Notes under the pieces: model-generated
Seen by the model: only the letters and a program-made list of their open reading frames with translations
The model's database searches: none
What the model was told of the DNA's origin: nothing
Made by a program: the position numbers and the translations under genes
Shown here: positions 41,459 through 52,179 of the stretch, one piece after another
Layout of the letters: each line of letters begins with the position of its first letter
Numbering within the stretch: position 1 is the first letter of the stretch
From: Virgibacillus sp. MSJ-26
GTDB taxonomy: Bacteria > Bacillota > Bacilli > Bacillales > Amphibacillaceae
Reading direction: 5' to 3'
Length of the DNA stretch: 64,000 bases
Assembly: GCF_018918075.1 (NCBI RefSeq)
Contig: NZ_JAHLPW010000009.1
Location: forward strand, 62,001-126,000

Positions 41459-44400
41459 TTAATCTTCCACATTAATGAACAACTTACCATCCGCTTGTTC
41501 ACGCGTCTCGTTACCGTAAGCATCTTTTACAATAACTTCGATAACTGCACCTTCAGCATATGCGTTTGCCGGCGCTGTCCAGTAACCTACATAGCGACCA
41601 TCTTCCATTTCCATCATTGGAAGTTCAGTAGCGTTTTGGTGAATACCTGTATTTGTTAGTGGCATGTGCACGACAAATGTGGCGCGTGCTCCTGGTTCAC
41701 TATCAAATTCAATCATCACACTTTCACCAGAATCGACATGCTGATCTTCTGTTGGGGTTAAGTTGTCAATTTCTGAAGCGTCATATTTTACATCAAGCGT
41801 GACTGTTTCAGTTGTTGTATTACCTGCAAGGTCAGCTGCTACAATTTCAATGACATTCTCTCCGTTATCTAACAAGATACGCTTAGAGAAGTCTCCTTCA
41901 TCATTGACATCAGCTTTCTGTCCATTGACTTCAACGTAATCAAGGTTTTCGTCTTGAACATTTCCTTCAACAGTGACTGTTTCGCGATTTGACTTATCTC
42001 CATCAACTGGATTATCAATCGTTACTTCAGGCGCTTCTGTATCAAGAGTTACCATAACTGGATCAGATTCTCCTGTTTTGGCACCATCGATTTTAGAAAC
42101 GGCGACGAATTCATTTTCACCTTCAGAAAGTTCTTGATCAAAGGAGAATTCTCCATCATCTCCTACCTCTACTGAATCTACTGCTTCCCCATCGCTCAAC
42201 AATTCAATCGTTGTTGTTGGAGATGCTGTTCCTTCAATTGTAATGTCAGATTCATTAGTTATGAAATCTTCAGCCGGAGATGAAATAACTGGTGTTTCAA
42301 CTTCATAGCTTACACGAGCACGAATCATATAGTTCCCTTCGTCTGCTGGAGATGGCTCCCAAGAACCGCCAACCAACTGGTGACTTCTTCCAGCGTTCGG
42401 GCTTGTTTCATCAGTTGCTAACCCTGGTGCACCCGTATTTGCTGCTGTTTGAACATAAACCATGTAGAAGTCTCCGTCAACTTCTATGTTATGCTCGGAT
42501 AAATCAACAACTGTCCAGTCTGTTTCATCACGAATAGCTTCTGCATCGATTGGTCCAGCAAGTTTTTCTCCCGGTAAACCATCAACACCAGAGGCATCCC
42601 AAACTTCTACTTGGAAGTCTGTTCCACCTGGAGTAGGGAATTCAGGATTCCAGAACTTAAAGACACCATCTGTAACGATTGCTTTCTCTTTACCTTCTGG
42701 TAGGGACATTTTCACACCCCAGCCGTTGCCTGCATCATAGAAAGCACGTGCATTATCTGCAACACCGTCATCATAGCCAATTTCTCCACCTGGAACTGTA
42801 TAGAATGGCTCAAGTTCAATATCTAAGTTAATATCTTCGTTCATATCCACTTCAACTTCTGTTCCATGATAGTCTTTAGCCATCACTTTTAAAGTATAAG
42901 TTCCTTCATATGCTGTAAGTGAATAATCTCCGTCAGCATCCGTTTCTACCGGCTCAACGTTAGCATCTTCTACTAGAAGTAGAGTTGCTCCTTCAATAGG
43001 GTCGCCAGTAGCTTCGTTAGTGATTGTTCCTGTCACTGTTGCTTGATCAAGCTCATCAAGTGTGAAGTTTGCTTCAACTGCTTGATCAGCTTCCACCTCA
43101 ACTTCTTGTTCAACCGATTCATACCCATAGGTTTCAGCTTCAACTGTAAATGTGCCAGCAGCACTCATTAATGAATAGCTTCCATCAGCTGGATCTGTTT
43201 TAGTTGAACTTCCTGTTTCTAGTACACTTACTGTAGCTCCTAAAGGTAAGCCTGCTTGAATTTCCGCTTGATCATTAACTAACTTCTCCTGGTGCGGAAC
43301 AACAGGTTTCTGTTTCGTTGGATCAACATCTGGCTTATCTTCTTTTAATGCTTTGTCAGTGCTTAAAGTCTCTGAAGTAACGTTCAATGAAGCCGAACTC
43401 TGATTAGATTCTTCAGATAAAGCTACACTATCAATATACCATCCTTCTTTATTAACACTGATGTCAGATGTAGCGTTAAATGCGATATAAATTCTTTCGC
43501 CGCTATAATCTGATAAATCAATTTCTGTATCTGTCCAATCAGAAGTTAATCCCTCAAATGTTTCAAGTTGAGTCCACTCTTCCTGATCTGTTGATACAAC
43601 GAGATGGCCAAAGTCATATGAAGTCCCCGAATCATATTGTTCAAACTCATGCCAGTGTGTAAATTGTAGGTAAGCATCCCCTTCTGGCAAATCGATTGGT
43701 GGCATTTCAAGAGAAGCATTCATGTTGCTATCATACTGACCTGATAGATTTGTAGCATAAACATTATCACCAGTTAGAGCGCTTCCAGGACCTGACGTTG
43801 GTTCGCCCCACTCCCAGCTATTTTCATCACCATAAGATGTCCAACCAGCTGGTTCTGCTTCAAAGTCTTCAGAATATCCAGTTGAAATACCAGACTTTAA
43901 TTCAACACTATAATCATCACTAATCACTTCATTATTACCAAAGTCATTAATAACCCAATGATACTCAAGTAGTTCGCCTACTAAATCTTCACCATCAATA
44001 GAGGCTTTATACTCACCATCTTTAAAATCTCCTGAAACACGGTCAGCTTCTACTGTCTTCATTTCTCCACCATCAACTTGGTAGTTTAATTCGACAGATG
44101 TCACACTGACGTTGTCTGAAGCTTGAATTTTTAAGTCAAGTCCCATCCCTGAATAAGACTCAGCAGGTGCTTCATGTTCGAACGTTGGTGCTTCATTATC
44201 TTCACCATCTTTTGTCACATAACCTTCAATCGAGCCAATACCATCCATAATTGACGTAACGGCTGCAGATGCATCAATTAACCCGTGACCATAACCATTG
44301 TTTGGTGACTCTGGATATTCATCATCTGTCTTGGGAATAGCAGTGCTGAGTAAAATTTCTTCCATATCATCTACAGAGATATCAGCATTTACTTGTCGAA

Positions 44401-45796
44401 GTAGTGCAGCAATCCCTGATACAGCAGGACTAGCCATCGATGTTCCATTATTTGAGCCATAGCTATCACCCGGTATAGCTGAACGAATACCTACACCAGG
44501 CGCTGCAATGTCTGGTTTAATTTCGTCATACGGAGAAGGTCCGCGTAATGAGAAATCTGCAACCACATCATTACTATCTGTTGCGCCAACTGCGAATGAT
44601 TCTGGATAATTGGATGGAGCTGCTACTGAGCCAGGTCCACCTGGGTTAAATAAATCCGTATTACCAGCTGCGAATTCTGGGAAGATATTCGCATCTCTCC
44701 AGGCAATGACCGTATCACGGTACCACTCATCAAGTCCTGGACCGCCACCCCAAGAGTTATTAACAACATCTGGAGCTAAGTCAGCACGTCCACCTGGAGC
44801 CAAAATCCATTCTGCAGCATCTAGTAAATCTGCATCTTTAGCGTTACCTGCCGCGTCAAAGACTTTAGCAGCAATCCACTTTGCACCTGGAGCCACTCCG
44901 ATTTGGTTGGATCCGTCTTCTTCATGTCCGACCATTGTTCCAGTCACATGTGTACCATGACCATTATCATCCACTGGAGTTTCATGTCCGTCAGAAGTTG
45001 CATCATAGAAACTATATTCATGATCAACATCACCAGTTTCAGAGTCATATCCCCGATATTGTTCTTTTAATGCTGGGTGATCCCATTGAACACCAGTATC
45101 TAGACTAGCTACAACTGTACCTGAACCATCCACTCCCATTGCCCAAGCATCTGGAGCATTTACACGATCAACGTTCCATTCAATTTCTTCATCGTCTTGG
45201 AGACTTGCTTTAGGCGAGTCTACCTTGTCGTCAAAAGTAACATGAAGTTCACGCTCTTCGTTTGGTAGAATTTTTTCTACTTCTGGAAAGCTTGCTAGTT
45301 TTTCTGCTATTTTTTTAGGAGCAGTGACAGCCATTCCGTTAACAATATGATAAGAATGGAAACTGTCTACATTATCGTTTTCAACTTGTTCTTCTAAAAA
45401 TTGCTTAACATTCGCTTGAGATTCAATTGAAACGGATTTCAATTCAGAAATTACGGTAGATCTTTGGTTAAGTGTTGCTTTATGTGATGATAGCTGTGCT
45501 GATTCAGCCGCTTTTCTTGCTTCTTCAGCAACTTTTGTCGTATCTGCTTTTTCCTCAAACTTAACTAAAAATGTTACCACATCACTGTCTTTATACTCAT
45601 CCATCAAACGATTGCTAATCTTTTCTTCAACTCGCTTGGCTGGATCAATCGCTGATTCATGTAGTTGTCCGCTTTTATCGCTTTTACCAACAGATAATGT
45701 TTGTGCACTTAACGTTGGAGCGAATAATGAGAATATCATCAATACTGTAGCAATGATACTAAATAATCTCACACGTTGCTGCTTTTTATTATACAA
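41459..45796 (-). CDS. bpr: Bacillopeptidase F-like secreted S8 serine protease
   Basis: A 1445-residue extracellular protease, close in length to B. subtilis Bpr. A signal peptide (about 1-31) and an I9-like propeptide (about 60-190) come first. The subtilisin domain has the catalytic Asp in VVASLDTGVQWDH (about 233), His in DNGHGTHVTGT (about 282) and Ser in NNGTSMASPAVSG (about 453). Then follow a MAM/immune-inhibitor-A-like domain (DFEAEPAGWTSYGDE, about 660-810), two carboxypeptidase-regulatory-like repeats (about 870-1000), and Ig-like bacterial repeats (about 1190-1370). There is no LPxTG or SLH anchor, so it is probably released. It is monocistronic and strongly acidic. Confidence 0.95.
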   Translation of the reverse strand: MYNKKQQRVRLFSIIATVLMIFSLFAPTLSAQTLSVGKSDKSGQLHESAIDPAKRVEEKISNRLMDEYKDSDVVTFLVKFEEKADTTKVAEEARKAAESAQLSSHKATLNQRSTVISELKSVSIESQANVKQFLEEQVENDNVDSFHSYHIVNGMAVTAPKKIAEKLASFPEVEKILPNEERELHVTFDDKVDSPKASLQDDEEIEWNVDRVNAPDAWAMGVDGSGTVVASLDTGVQWDHPALKEQYRGYDSETGDVDHEYSFYDATSDGHETPVDDNGHGTHVTGTMVGHEEDGSNQIGVAPGAKWIAAKVFDAAGNAKDADLLDAAEWILAPGGRADLAPDVVNNSWGGGPGLDEWYRDTVIAWRDANIFPEFAAGNTDLFNPGGPGSVAAPSNYPESFAVGATDSNDVVADFSLRGPSPYDEIKPDIAAPGVGIRSAIPGDSYGSNNGTSMASPAVSGIAALLRQVNADISVDDMEEILLSTAIPKTDDEYPESPNNGYGHGLIDASAAVTSIMDGIGSIEGYVTKDGEDNEAPTFEHEAPAESYSGMGLDLKIQASDNVSVTSVELNYQVDGGEMKTVEADRVSGDFKDGEYKASIDGEDLVGELLEYHWVINDFGNNEVISDDYSVELKSGISTGYSEDFEAEPAGWTSYGDENSWEWGEPTSGPGSALTGDNVYATNLSGQYDSNMNASLEMPPIDLPEGDAYLQFTHWHEFEQYDSGTSYDFGHLVVSTDQEEWTQLETFEGLTSDWTDTEIDLSDYSGERIYIAFNATSDISVNKEGWYIDSVALSEESNQSSASLNVTSETLSTDKALKEDKPDVDPTKQKPVVPHQEKLVNDQAEIQAGLPLGATVSVLETGSSTKTDPADGSYSLMSAAGTFTVEAETYGYESVEQEVEVEADQAVEANFTLDELDQATVTGTITNEATGDPIEGATLLLVEDANVEPVETDADGDYSLTAYEGTYTLKVMAKDYHGTEVEVDMNEDINLDIELEPFYTVPGGEIGYDDGVADNARAFYDAGNGWGVKMSLPEGKEKAIVTDGVFKFWNPEFPTPGGTDFQVEVWDASGVDGLPGEKLAGPIDAEAIRDETDWTVVDLSEHNIEVDGDFYMVYVQTAANTGAPGLATDETSPNAGRSHQLVGGSWEPSPADEGNYMIRARVSYEVETPVISSPAEDFITNESDITIEGTASPTTTIELLSDGEAVDSVEVGDDGEFSFDQELSEGENEFVAVSKIDGAKTGESDPVMVTLDTEAPEVTIDNPVDGDKSNRETVTVEGNVQDENLDYVEVNGQKADVNDEGDFSKRILLDNGENVIEIVAADLAGNTTTETVTLDVKYDASEIDNLTPTEDQHVDSGESVMIEFDSEPGARATFVVHMPLTNTGIHQNATELPMMEMEDGRYVGYWTAPANAYAEGAVIEVIVKDAYGNETREQADGKLFINVED

Positions 45797-46309
45797 TGTA
45801 TTTCCTCCCTTATTTTTAATAGATACAAAAAAACACTCTACCCTCCTTTCTCTAAATTTAGGTTGGCGATCGTGTGCCTACTTCATTTTCATGATGTTAA
45901 CTTAACTTTAAAGTAAAAAATAGAAAAAATGTGTCGAACTATGTCGTTCATTTTTAAAAAATTCTAAATTGAATAATAATAACTATTAAGTTGACTACTT
46001 TCCTTAGGTGAAAAGTAGTTATCGTTTTTTTAAAGGAACAATAAACCATTGATTTATCAACCTTCTTGGATGATCATGATTTTAATTGAAATCTAGTGAG
46101 AATAGTTTTTCATGAAAAACGAAAGAAAAATGAACAATTTCACCTAAAAAGTTGCTAGAGTTCCCTATCACTATTAAATAGTGAAGCAATTAAGAGGAAA
46201 TATTATTTTTTCGTTTCTTTTCATTGATGGCTCTAGTTCTTAAGTCTGTTAAAATTTTCCGTGATACAGTTCTTTTTAACTATCAACCTTTTATGGAACA
46301 AAATAAAAA
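45797..46309. other. Upstream region of the bpr-like gene, no gene recognised
   Basis: About 500 AT-rich bases. A perfect 16-base palindrome GTTTTTCATGAAAAAC is at 46105-46120 and could be an operator, but no regulator is suggested. No reading frame with start signals is seen. Confidence 0.4.
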
Positions 46310-46342
46310 ATCCTAAACGAGAATTGACCTCGTCTAGGATTT
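46310..46342 (-). terminator. Rho-independent terminator of the M42 peptidase gene
   Basis: The stem ATCCTAAACGAG / CTCGTCTAGGAT (one mismatch) is followed on the minus strand by TTTTTTATTTTG. Confidence 0.85.
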
Positions 46343-46350
46343 CACATTAA

Positions 46351-47412
46351 TTAGGCATCTTCGAGCGGATTCAGGCTTTCATTCCCAGTTAAATTAGTAA
46401 TCATTTTTACAAGTAAATCAATCTCTTCTTCCATATCGCTTATACTAACTGTTTCAACAGGTGAATGCATATATCTTAATGGCAAAGATACAAGAGCAAT
46501 CGGCACACCTTGTCCAGTGAGTCGCATTCTGTCGGCATCCGTTCCTGTCATTCTGGGGGTAAGTTCGTATTGAAGAGCCATATCAAGCTCTTTGGCCGCT
46601 TTTTCAAGATGATGATTTATTTTATAATTGATTGGCGCGCCTTTAGCTAGCACTGGTCCGCCTTCCAGTTTTACGTCGCCATGCTTATTTTTATCTACAC
46701 CGGGATAATCTGTAGCGAAAGTGACATCACAAGCAATAGCCATTGTAGGTTTGATGCCTGCCGCTGCAAAATAGGCGCCTCCCATATTCGTTTCTTCATT
46801 AACCGTGCTTGCTGCATAAACACCGATTTCACAGCCTTCTGATTTTAATCTTTTTAAAACTTCTGCAACGATAAAAGCACCTGTGCGATTATCCAAGCCC
46901 CTACCCGATATATAACGATCTTGCAAAACTTCTGGTTCGCGTTTATAGACAGCAAGGTCACCAATTTGAATAAACTTCTCTGCTTCAGATTTTGTTCGGT
47001 ATCCACAGTCGATAAATAAATCTTCTAGATCAAAATCATCCTTTAATCCCCCGTGATGCTGGGCATTCACGCCAATAACTCCTAAAACGGTTTTATTATA
47101 TCCTAACACAGTAACCTTCATACCCACTGCAGCTTTCGGATTAATGCCACCTATCTTTTCAAAATGCAAAAAACCATTATCATCAATTCGATTAACTACG
47201 AGTCCTATTTCATCACAATGTCCAGCTAAAAGTACCTTAAAAGAAGCTTCTGGATTTAAAATGCCTATCGCATTTCCCGCATGATCTGTTCTGATTTCGT
47301 CCGCGAACTCTTTAACATAGTTAATCCAACTTTTTTGAATCTCCACTTCTTGGCTTGAGGGTGAAGGAGTGCTCAATAAATTAAATAAAAAATCCTTGTT
47401 TTTAATTCCCAT
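46351..47412 (-). CDS. ytoP: M42 family metallopeptidase (YtoP-like)
   Basis: A 353-residue dinuclear zinc aminopeptidase of the glutamyl aminopeptidase/PepA type. Metal ligands and catalytic residues are visible in LLAGHCDEIGLVV, GRGLDNRTGAF, STVNEETNMGGAY, CDVTFATDYPG and PLRYMHSPVETVS, in the expected order. It has the usual length, no signal peptide and acts in the cytoplasm on short peptides. The ATG follows AGGAGGAAG. It is monocistronic. Confidence 0.93.
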   Translation of the reverse strand: MGIKNKDFLFNLLSTPSPSSQEVEIQKSWINYVKEFADEIRTDHAGNAIGILNPEASFKVLLAGHCDEIGLVVNRIDDNGFLHFEKIGGINPKAAVGMKVTVLGYNKTVLGVIGVNAQHHGGLKDDFDLEDLFIDCGYRTKSEAEKFIQIGDLAVYKREPEVLQDRYISGRGLDNRTGAFIVAEVLKRLKSEGCEIGVYAASTVNEETNMGGAYFAAAGIKPTMAIACDVTFATDYPGVDKNKHGDVKLEGGPVLAKGAPINYKINHHLEKAAKELDMALQYELTPRMTGTDADRMRLTGQGVPIALVSLPLRYMHSPVETVSISDMEEEIDLLVKMITNLTGNESLNPLEDA

Positions 47413-47555
47413 TTTCTTCCTCCTGTCAAACGCTTTAATTATTTACTATTCTTATATAATAGCAAAACTGAAGGTACTTTTTGAATAAATGACCTTCTTT
47501 TCTCACATACTAACTTAAAGTTTAACTAAAACAACTGAGCACCAATGGGGGAAAT

Positions 47556-48566
47556 ATGGGTATTGAACTATTAAGACATATATACTTTCGCATTCCGGTT
47601 CTTATCAGACTTTTGCTCACTATTTTACTTGTGATGGTATCATTTGGAATTTTAATTCACTTTGTAGAGCCAAACCAATTTCCGACTTTTTTTGACGGTA
47701 TATGGTGGGCTTTTGTCACCGGAGCAACAGTGGGTTACGGAGATTACACACCACTAAGTGCAACTGGAAGAATCATCGGTATACTACTTATGTTAACAGG
47801 TGCAGGCCTAATCACATTCTATATTTCCCTCTTTGCTGCTTCAACGATAAAATATGAAAGAGATTTATCAGAGGGAATCGTATCTTATAAAGGAAGTGGC
47901 CATATTATTTGTATTGGCTGGAATGAACGGACTAGAAAATTAATTGAAATGGCTTTTAAAGTGAATTCACAGCTAGAAATCGTCTTAATTGATCAATCGC
48001 TTGGACATCTTTCTTACCAACATTATCCAGTCCATTATATTCAAGGGGATCCTACAGAAGATATCACTTTAGAAAAAGCCAAACTAAAAGATGCTGATCA
48101 AGTTATTATCACAGCAGACATCACTGAATCTGAACCACAAGCTGATAAGTACACGATATTATCCACTGTTGCCATTCGTGGAAATAATGAAAGTATACCA
48201 ATCATTGCAGAAATCTTAACAAAAAGACAGATAGTTAATGCCCAACGTGCTGGCGCGACAACGATTATTAGACCAAATGACTTTATAAGCACTCTTTTAT
48301 ACCATGAATTATTTCGAGAGGAAGAAGCCCATCCATTCGAATCCATCTTATCTCTATTGATGGAACAGCAATTTTTTCAAATCAATCTTCCCACAACTAT
48401 GATTAATAATACGTTTTGGAATGCTGTCAATTATTTTAAAGACGAGAGATGTATGATTATTGGACTGATGCGAAACGACGAGTGGCTGATTAATCCAGCC
48501 CATGATTTCATTCTCGAAGAAAAAGATAGTTTAATTGGCATCAAATCGTGGGAAGACATTAAATAA
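47556..48566 (+). CDS. yugO: Potassium channel with RCK domain (YugO-like)
   Basis: A 336-residue two-helix K+ channel. TM1 spans about residues 15-36, the selectivity filter TVGYGDYTP lies near residue 61 and TM2 follows at about 75-98. The C-terminal RCK/TrkA-N domain starts HIICIGWNERTRKLIEMA and includes YIQGDPTEDITLEKAKLKDADQVIITAD. In B. subtilis YugO conducts K+ in biofilms; transfer of that role to this organism is inference. The gene is followed by yugI as in B. subtilis. Confidence 0.93.
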   Translation: MGIELLRHIYFRIPVLIRLLLTILLVMVSFGILIHFVEPNQFPTFFDGIWWAFVTGATVGYGDYTPLSATGRIIGILLMLTGAGLITFYISLFAASTIKYERDLSEGIVSYKGSGHIICIGWNERTRKLIEMAFKVNSQLEIVLIDQSLGHLSYQHYPVHYIQGDPTEDITLEKAKLKDADQVIITADITESEPQADKYTILSTVAIRGNNESIPIIAEILTKRQIVNAQRAGATTIIRPNDFISTLLYHELFREEEAHPFESILSLLMEQQFFQINLPTTMINNTFWNAVNYFKDERCMIIGLMRNDEWLINPAHDFILEEKDSLIGIKSWEDIK

Positions 48567-48675
48567 ATGCAAACCACTCACGTACCATAAGAAAGAGGAT
48601 TTTGCCAAATGACCCCTTTTATGATAAAATATAAAAATGTGTTAAAAAGCGAATACAAAATGGGAGTTGTTCAGC

Positions 48676-49059
48676 ATGACAGATAATATTGAAAAAGGTC
48701 AAATTATACAAGGTAAAGTTACAGGCATTCAACCTTATGGAGCTTTTGTTGCATTAAATGATTCAGTACAAGGGCTTGTTCACATTTCGGAAGTGACTCA
48801 CGGTTATGTGAAAGATATAAATGAATATTTATCAATCGGTGATGAGGTAACTGTTAAAGTATTAGACATTAATGAAGAATCTAATAAAATTTCTCTATCC
48901 ATCCGTGCGACTGAAGAAGCACCGAAAAAAGATACAAAACAACCAGCGCCGAAACCTAATACACAAGACACAAATGCAGCAGGCTTTAATACTCTAAAAG
49001 ATAAATTAGAAGAGTGGATTGACCAATCAAAAGATCGCAAGCAAACATTTAAAAATTAA
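48676..49059 (+). CDS. yugI: S1 RNA-binding domain protein (YugI, general stress protein 13-like)
   Basis: A 127-residue protein with one S1 domain (about residues 5-75): GQIIQGKVTGIQPYGAFVAL, GLVHISEVTHGYVKDINE and VKVLDINEESNKISLSIRA are typical. A charged linker and short C-terminal helix follow. S1 proteins of this size associate with the ribosome. I chose the ATG at 48676, 9 bases after GGGAG. It is followed by a terminator and then pgi. Confidence 0.93.
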   Translation: MTDNIEKGQIIQGKVTGIQPYGAFVALNDSVQGLVHISEVTHGYVKDINEYLSIGDEVTVKVLDINEESNKISLSIRATEEAPKKDTKQPAPKPNTQDTNAAGFNTLKDKLEEWIDQSKDRKQTFKN

Positions 49060-49075
49060 TAGGTAGTAAACTCAT

Positions 49076-49112
49076 CCCTCATAATGCAAACTGATATTAT
49101 GAGGGGTTTTAT
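49076..49112 (+). terminator. Rho-independent terminator of yugI
   Basis: A perfect 10-base stem (CCCTCATAAT / ATTATGAGGG) followed by GTTTTATAT. Confidence 0.85.
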
Positions 49113-49309
49113 ATATAAATGATAATTGATGAATAATGAAGCTGTATGAAAGTAATTGATAGTCATTTATTGTTCATCATTTACTCGAGTTAATCCCTAT
49201 TCACCATCATGATTCTTGATTTCATTTCTTTCCTCCGTTAAAGTTAACATGTATTATCAAAATATATCTTAGCAAAACTTACTTTAATATAGCTATAGGA
49301 GGAATCATC

Positions 49310-50656
49310 ATGACTCATGTAACGTTCTCATATGAAAAGGCACTTGAGTTCTTTAACCAGCATGAATTAGACTATTTAAAACCTTATGTCGCAACAGCAC
49401 ACAATGCTTTGCACGATCAAACAGGCCAAGGTAATGATTTTCTTGGTTGGATTAACCTACCAGAATCCTACGATAAAGAAGAATTTCAGCGTATTAAAAC
49501 TGCTGCAGAAAAAATTAAAAGTGATACGGATGTTTTGCTTGTCATTGGAATCGGTGGCTCCTATTTAGGTGCTCGTGCCGCTATTGAAATGTTAAATCAT
49601 TCTTTTCAAAATCTTTTATCAAAAGATAAGCGTCAAGCTCCTCAAGTTATTTTTGTTGGACACCATTTAAGCTCTACCTATATAAATGAGCTGTATGATG
49701 TTCTTGAGGGTAAAGATGTATCTATTAATGTCATTTCTAAAAGTGGAACAACAACTGAACCAGCTATAGCATTCCGTATGTTCAGGAACTATTTGGAGGA
49801 AAAATACGGTAAAGAAGAAGCGAAACAAAGAATCTACGCCACAACTGATAAATCTAAAGGTGCCTTAAAGACAGTTGCAGACCAAGAAGGTTATGAAACC
49901 TTTGTCATTCCAGATGATGTTGGCGGTCGCTACTCCGTCTTAACAGCAGTTGGACTTTTGCCCATCGCCGTTAGCGGTGTATCCATCGACGATATGATGG
50001 AAGGTGCGAAAGTAGCAATGGATGATTTATCAAAATTTGAATTAGATAAAAATCCAGCTTATCAATATGCTGCCGTTCGAAATGTTTTATACAACAAGGG
50101 GAAAACAATTGAAATGCTGATTAATTATGAGCCACAGCTTCAATATTTCGCCGAATGGTGGAAACAGTTATTTGGAGAAAGTGAAGGAAAAGACCAGAAA
50201 GGTATCTTCCCAACATCTGCTAATTTTACAACTGATCTCCATTCACTAGGACAATATATTCAAGAAGGTCGCCGTGATTTATTTGAAACAGTATTACATG
50301 TTAATCAATCTAAAAAAGAAGTAACAGTTGAAAACGATAAAAATGATGCAGATGGACTTAATTATTTAGCTGGTAAAACATTACATGAAATTAACGACAA
50401 GGCTTTTCAAGGAACTCTACTCGCCCACACAGATGGTGATGTTCCAAATTTAGTGGTAGAAGTACCGAAGTTGGATGCCTATACATTTGGATATCTTGTG
50501 TACTTTTTTGAAAAAGCTTGTGCAATAAGTGGTTATCTCCAAGGAGTTAATCCTTTTGATCAACCAGGTGTAGAAGCATATAAGAAAAATATGTTTGCGT
50601 TACTTGGAAAACCTGGATTTGAAGACGACAAAGAAGCACTAGAAAAACGCTTATAG
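49310..50656 (+). CDS. pgi: Glucose-6-phosphate isomerase
   Basis: The glycolytic and gluconeogenic isomerase of glucose-6-phosphate and fructose-6-phosphate, 448 residues as in other Firmicutes. [36 protein letters not shown] (phosphate-binding), [17 protein letters not shown] with the catalytic Arg region, and [17 protein letters not shown] at the C-terminus are present. The ATG follows AGGAGG. It is monocistronic. Confidence 0.97.
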   Translation: MTHVTFSYEKALEFFNQHELDYLKPYVATAHNALHDQTGQGNDFLGWINLPESYDKEEFQRIKTAAEKIKSDTDVLLVIGIGGSYLGARAAIEMLNHSFQNLLSKDKRQAPQVIFVGHHLSSTYINELYDVLEGKDVSINVISKSGTTTEPAIAFRMFRNYLEEKYGKEEAKQRIYATTDKSKGALKTVADQEGYETFVIPDDVGGRYSVLTAVGLLPIAVSGVSIDDMMEGAKVAMDDLSKFELDKNPAYQYAAVRNVLYNKGKTIEMLINYEPQLQYFAEWWKQLFGESEGKDQKGIFPTSANFTTDLHSLGQYIQEGRRDLFETVLHVNQSKKEVTVENDKNDADGLNYLAGKTLHEINDKAFQGTLLAHTDGDVPNLVVEVPKLDAYTFGYLVYFFEKACAISGYLQGVNPFDQPGVEAYKKNMFALLGKPGFEDDKEALEKRL

Positions 50657-50785
50657 TGCGATGAAATTTTAATGAGGTTATACTGCCCACATACTTTCCT
50701 AAAAATTATTTTCCAATAGAGTGTTTATAAATTTGTATGCTGGGTATAATTAGTAATGTAAGACTTTCTCGTATTCCCCCTGTAG

Positions 50786-50817
50786 GCAAAGCGTCAAAAA
50801 CGCTTTGCTTTTTTTTA
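50786..50817 (+). terminator. Rho-independent terminator
   Basis: A perfect 9-base stem (GCAAAGCGT / ACGCTTTGC) with a 5-base loop and eight T residues. It lies between pgi and patB, 130 bases after the pgi stop. Confidence 0.9.
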
Positions 50818-50867
50818 TGTTTTTTTAGGTTATAATAGCCTTATTAGTATCACAAGGAGGTTGTTGT

Positions 50868-52046
50868 ATGAGTTATTTTGAGACAGTACCTAATCGAAAA
50901 AATACACGTTCTGTTAAATGGGATACACTTGAGGAAGTTTTTCAATCAGGTGATGTTCTCCCTATGTGGGTTGCTGATATGGATTTCAAAGCCCCTGAAG
51001 CCGTAAATAACGCATTAATAGAAAGAGCAAAACATGGAGTCTACGGTTATACCATTATTAATCCCGAAGTGAAAGGCTCTATCGTCAACTGGCTGCACCG
51101 GCGTTTTAATTGGAAGGTTGAGGAAGAATGGTTATCATTCAGCCCCGGCGTTGTCACAAGTCTACATATAGCTGTTCAAGCCTTTACTGAACCAGAGGAT
51201 AAAGTATTAATCCAAACACCCGTTTATCCTCCTTTTTATAATGTTATTGAGGCGCATAATCGACAAATTGTAAAAAGTCCTTTGATCCTCAAAGACGACC
51301 ATTACTCTATCGATTTTACTGATTTTGAAAATAAACTTAAACAGGGTGTCAAAGCTTTTATTTTATGTTCTCCCCACAATCCTGTTGGTCGGGTATGGAC
51401 GAAAGAAGAATTACAGAAAATGGCAGAGTTATGCGTCGAAAATGACGTTATTCTTATTTCAGATGAGATTCATGCCGACCTTGTGCTAGGTGATTATAAA
51501 CATACACCCATCGCAACTTTATCCGAGGATATTGCTATGCAGACAGTCACGTGTATGGCTCCGTCAAAAACGTTTAATCTCGCTGGATTGCAAGCCTCAT
51601 ATATCGTTACAAAACATCCTGAAAAACGTTTGAAAATTGATCAACTATTGAAAAAGCAAGGACTGGGATCGCTTAACACGATGGGAAGCACAGCACTCCA
51701 TGCCGCTTATGAACATGGTGAAGAGTGGCTTAAAGAACTGCTTAAGCTTTTAAACAGTCATCAGGAATACGTCGTTGAAATGTTCAAAACACATACACCT
51801 GAACTAAAAGTCATCCCTGCTCAAGGTACTTATTTATTATGGATTGATTGTAGTAGACTCGGAATGACTGATGAGGAATTGCACCAATTTATGGTAAGTG
51901 AAGCACGTGTTGGACTAAATGCGGGAAGCTCCTACGGTGAAGAAGGCAAACAATTTATGAGGATGAATATAGCGACTTCTAGACAAACTCTTGAAAAAGG
52001 AGTTAAGCAAATCGTGAAGGCTGTCAAACATCTAAATATACAATAA
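50868..52046 (+). CDS. patB: MalY/PatB family cystathionine beta-lyase (PLP)
   Basis: A fold-type I PLP enzyme of 392 residues that cleaves C-S bonds in cystathionine or cysteine conjugates. The start NRKNTRSVKWD and VLPMWVADMDFKAPEAV, then FSPGVVTSLHIAVQAFT, CSPHNPVGRVWTKEEL, LISDEIHADLVL, and the PLP lysine in MAPSKTFNLAGLQASY are typical of PatB. The ATG follows AAGGAGG. It is transcribed alone with a strong terminator behind. Confidence 0.93.
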   Translation: MSYFETVPNRKNTRSVKWDTLEEVFQSGDVLPMWVADMDFKAPEAVNNALIERAKHGVYGYTIINPEVKGSIVNWLHRRFNWKVEEEWLSFSPGVVTSLHIAVQAFTEPEDKVLIQTPVYPPFYNVIEAHNRQIVKSPLILKDDHYSIDFTDFENKLKQGVKAFILCSPHNPVGRVWTKEELQKMAELCVENDVILISDEIHADLVLGDYKHTPIATLSEDIAMQTVTCMAPSKTFNLAGLQASYIVTKHPEKRLKIDQLLKKQGLGSLNTMGSTALHAAYEHGEEWLKELLKLLNSHQEYVVEMFKTHTPELKVIPAQGTYLLWIDCSRLGMTDEELHQFMVSEARVGLNAGSSYGEEGKQFMRMNIATSRQTLEKGVKQIVKAVKHLNIQ

Positions 52047-52100
52047 TGAAGCTTTTTCAATGAGTCTTCACGTTTTCCTATATTAATATATAAGCGTTAT

Positions 52101-52150
52101 AAAAAACCGAAAGTTAGGAGCGAGTATTCTCCTATCATTCGGTTTTTTTA
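52101..52150. terminator. Bidirectional terminator between patB and the SOD gene
   Basis: The arms CCGAAAGTTAGGAG and CTCCTATCATTCGG pair with few mismatches, and AAAAAA and TTTTTTT flank them. Confidence 0.85.
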
Positions 52151-52179
52151 TATCTACACTGATAGTTCTGTCCCAATTT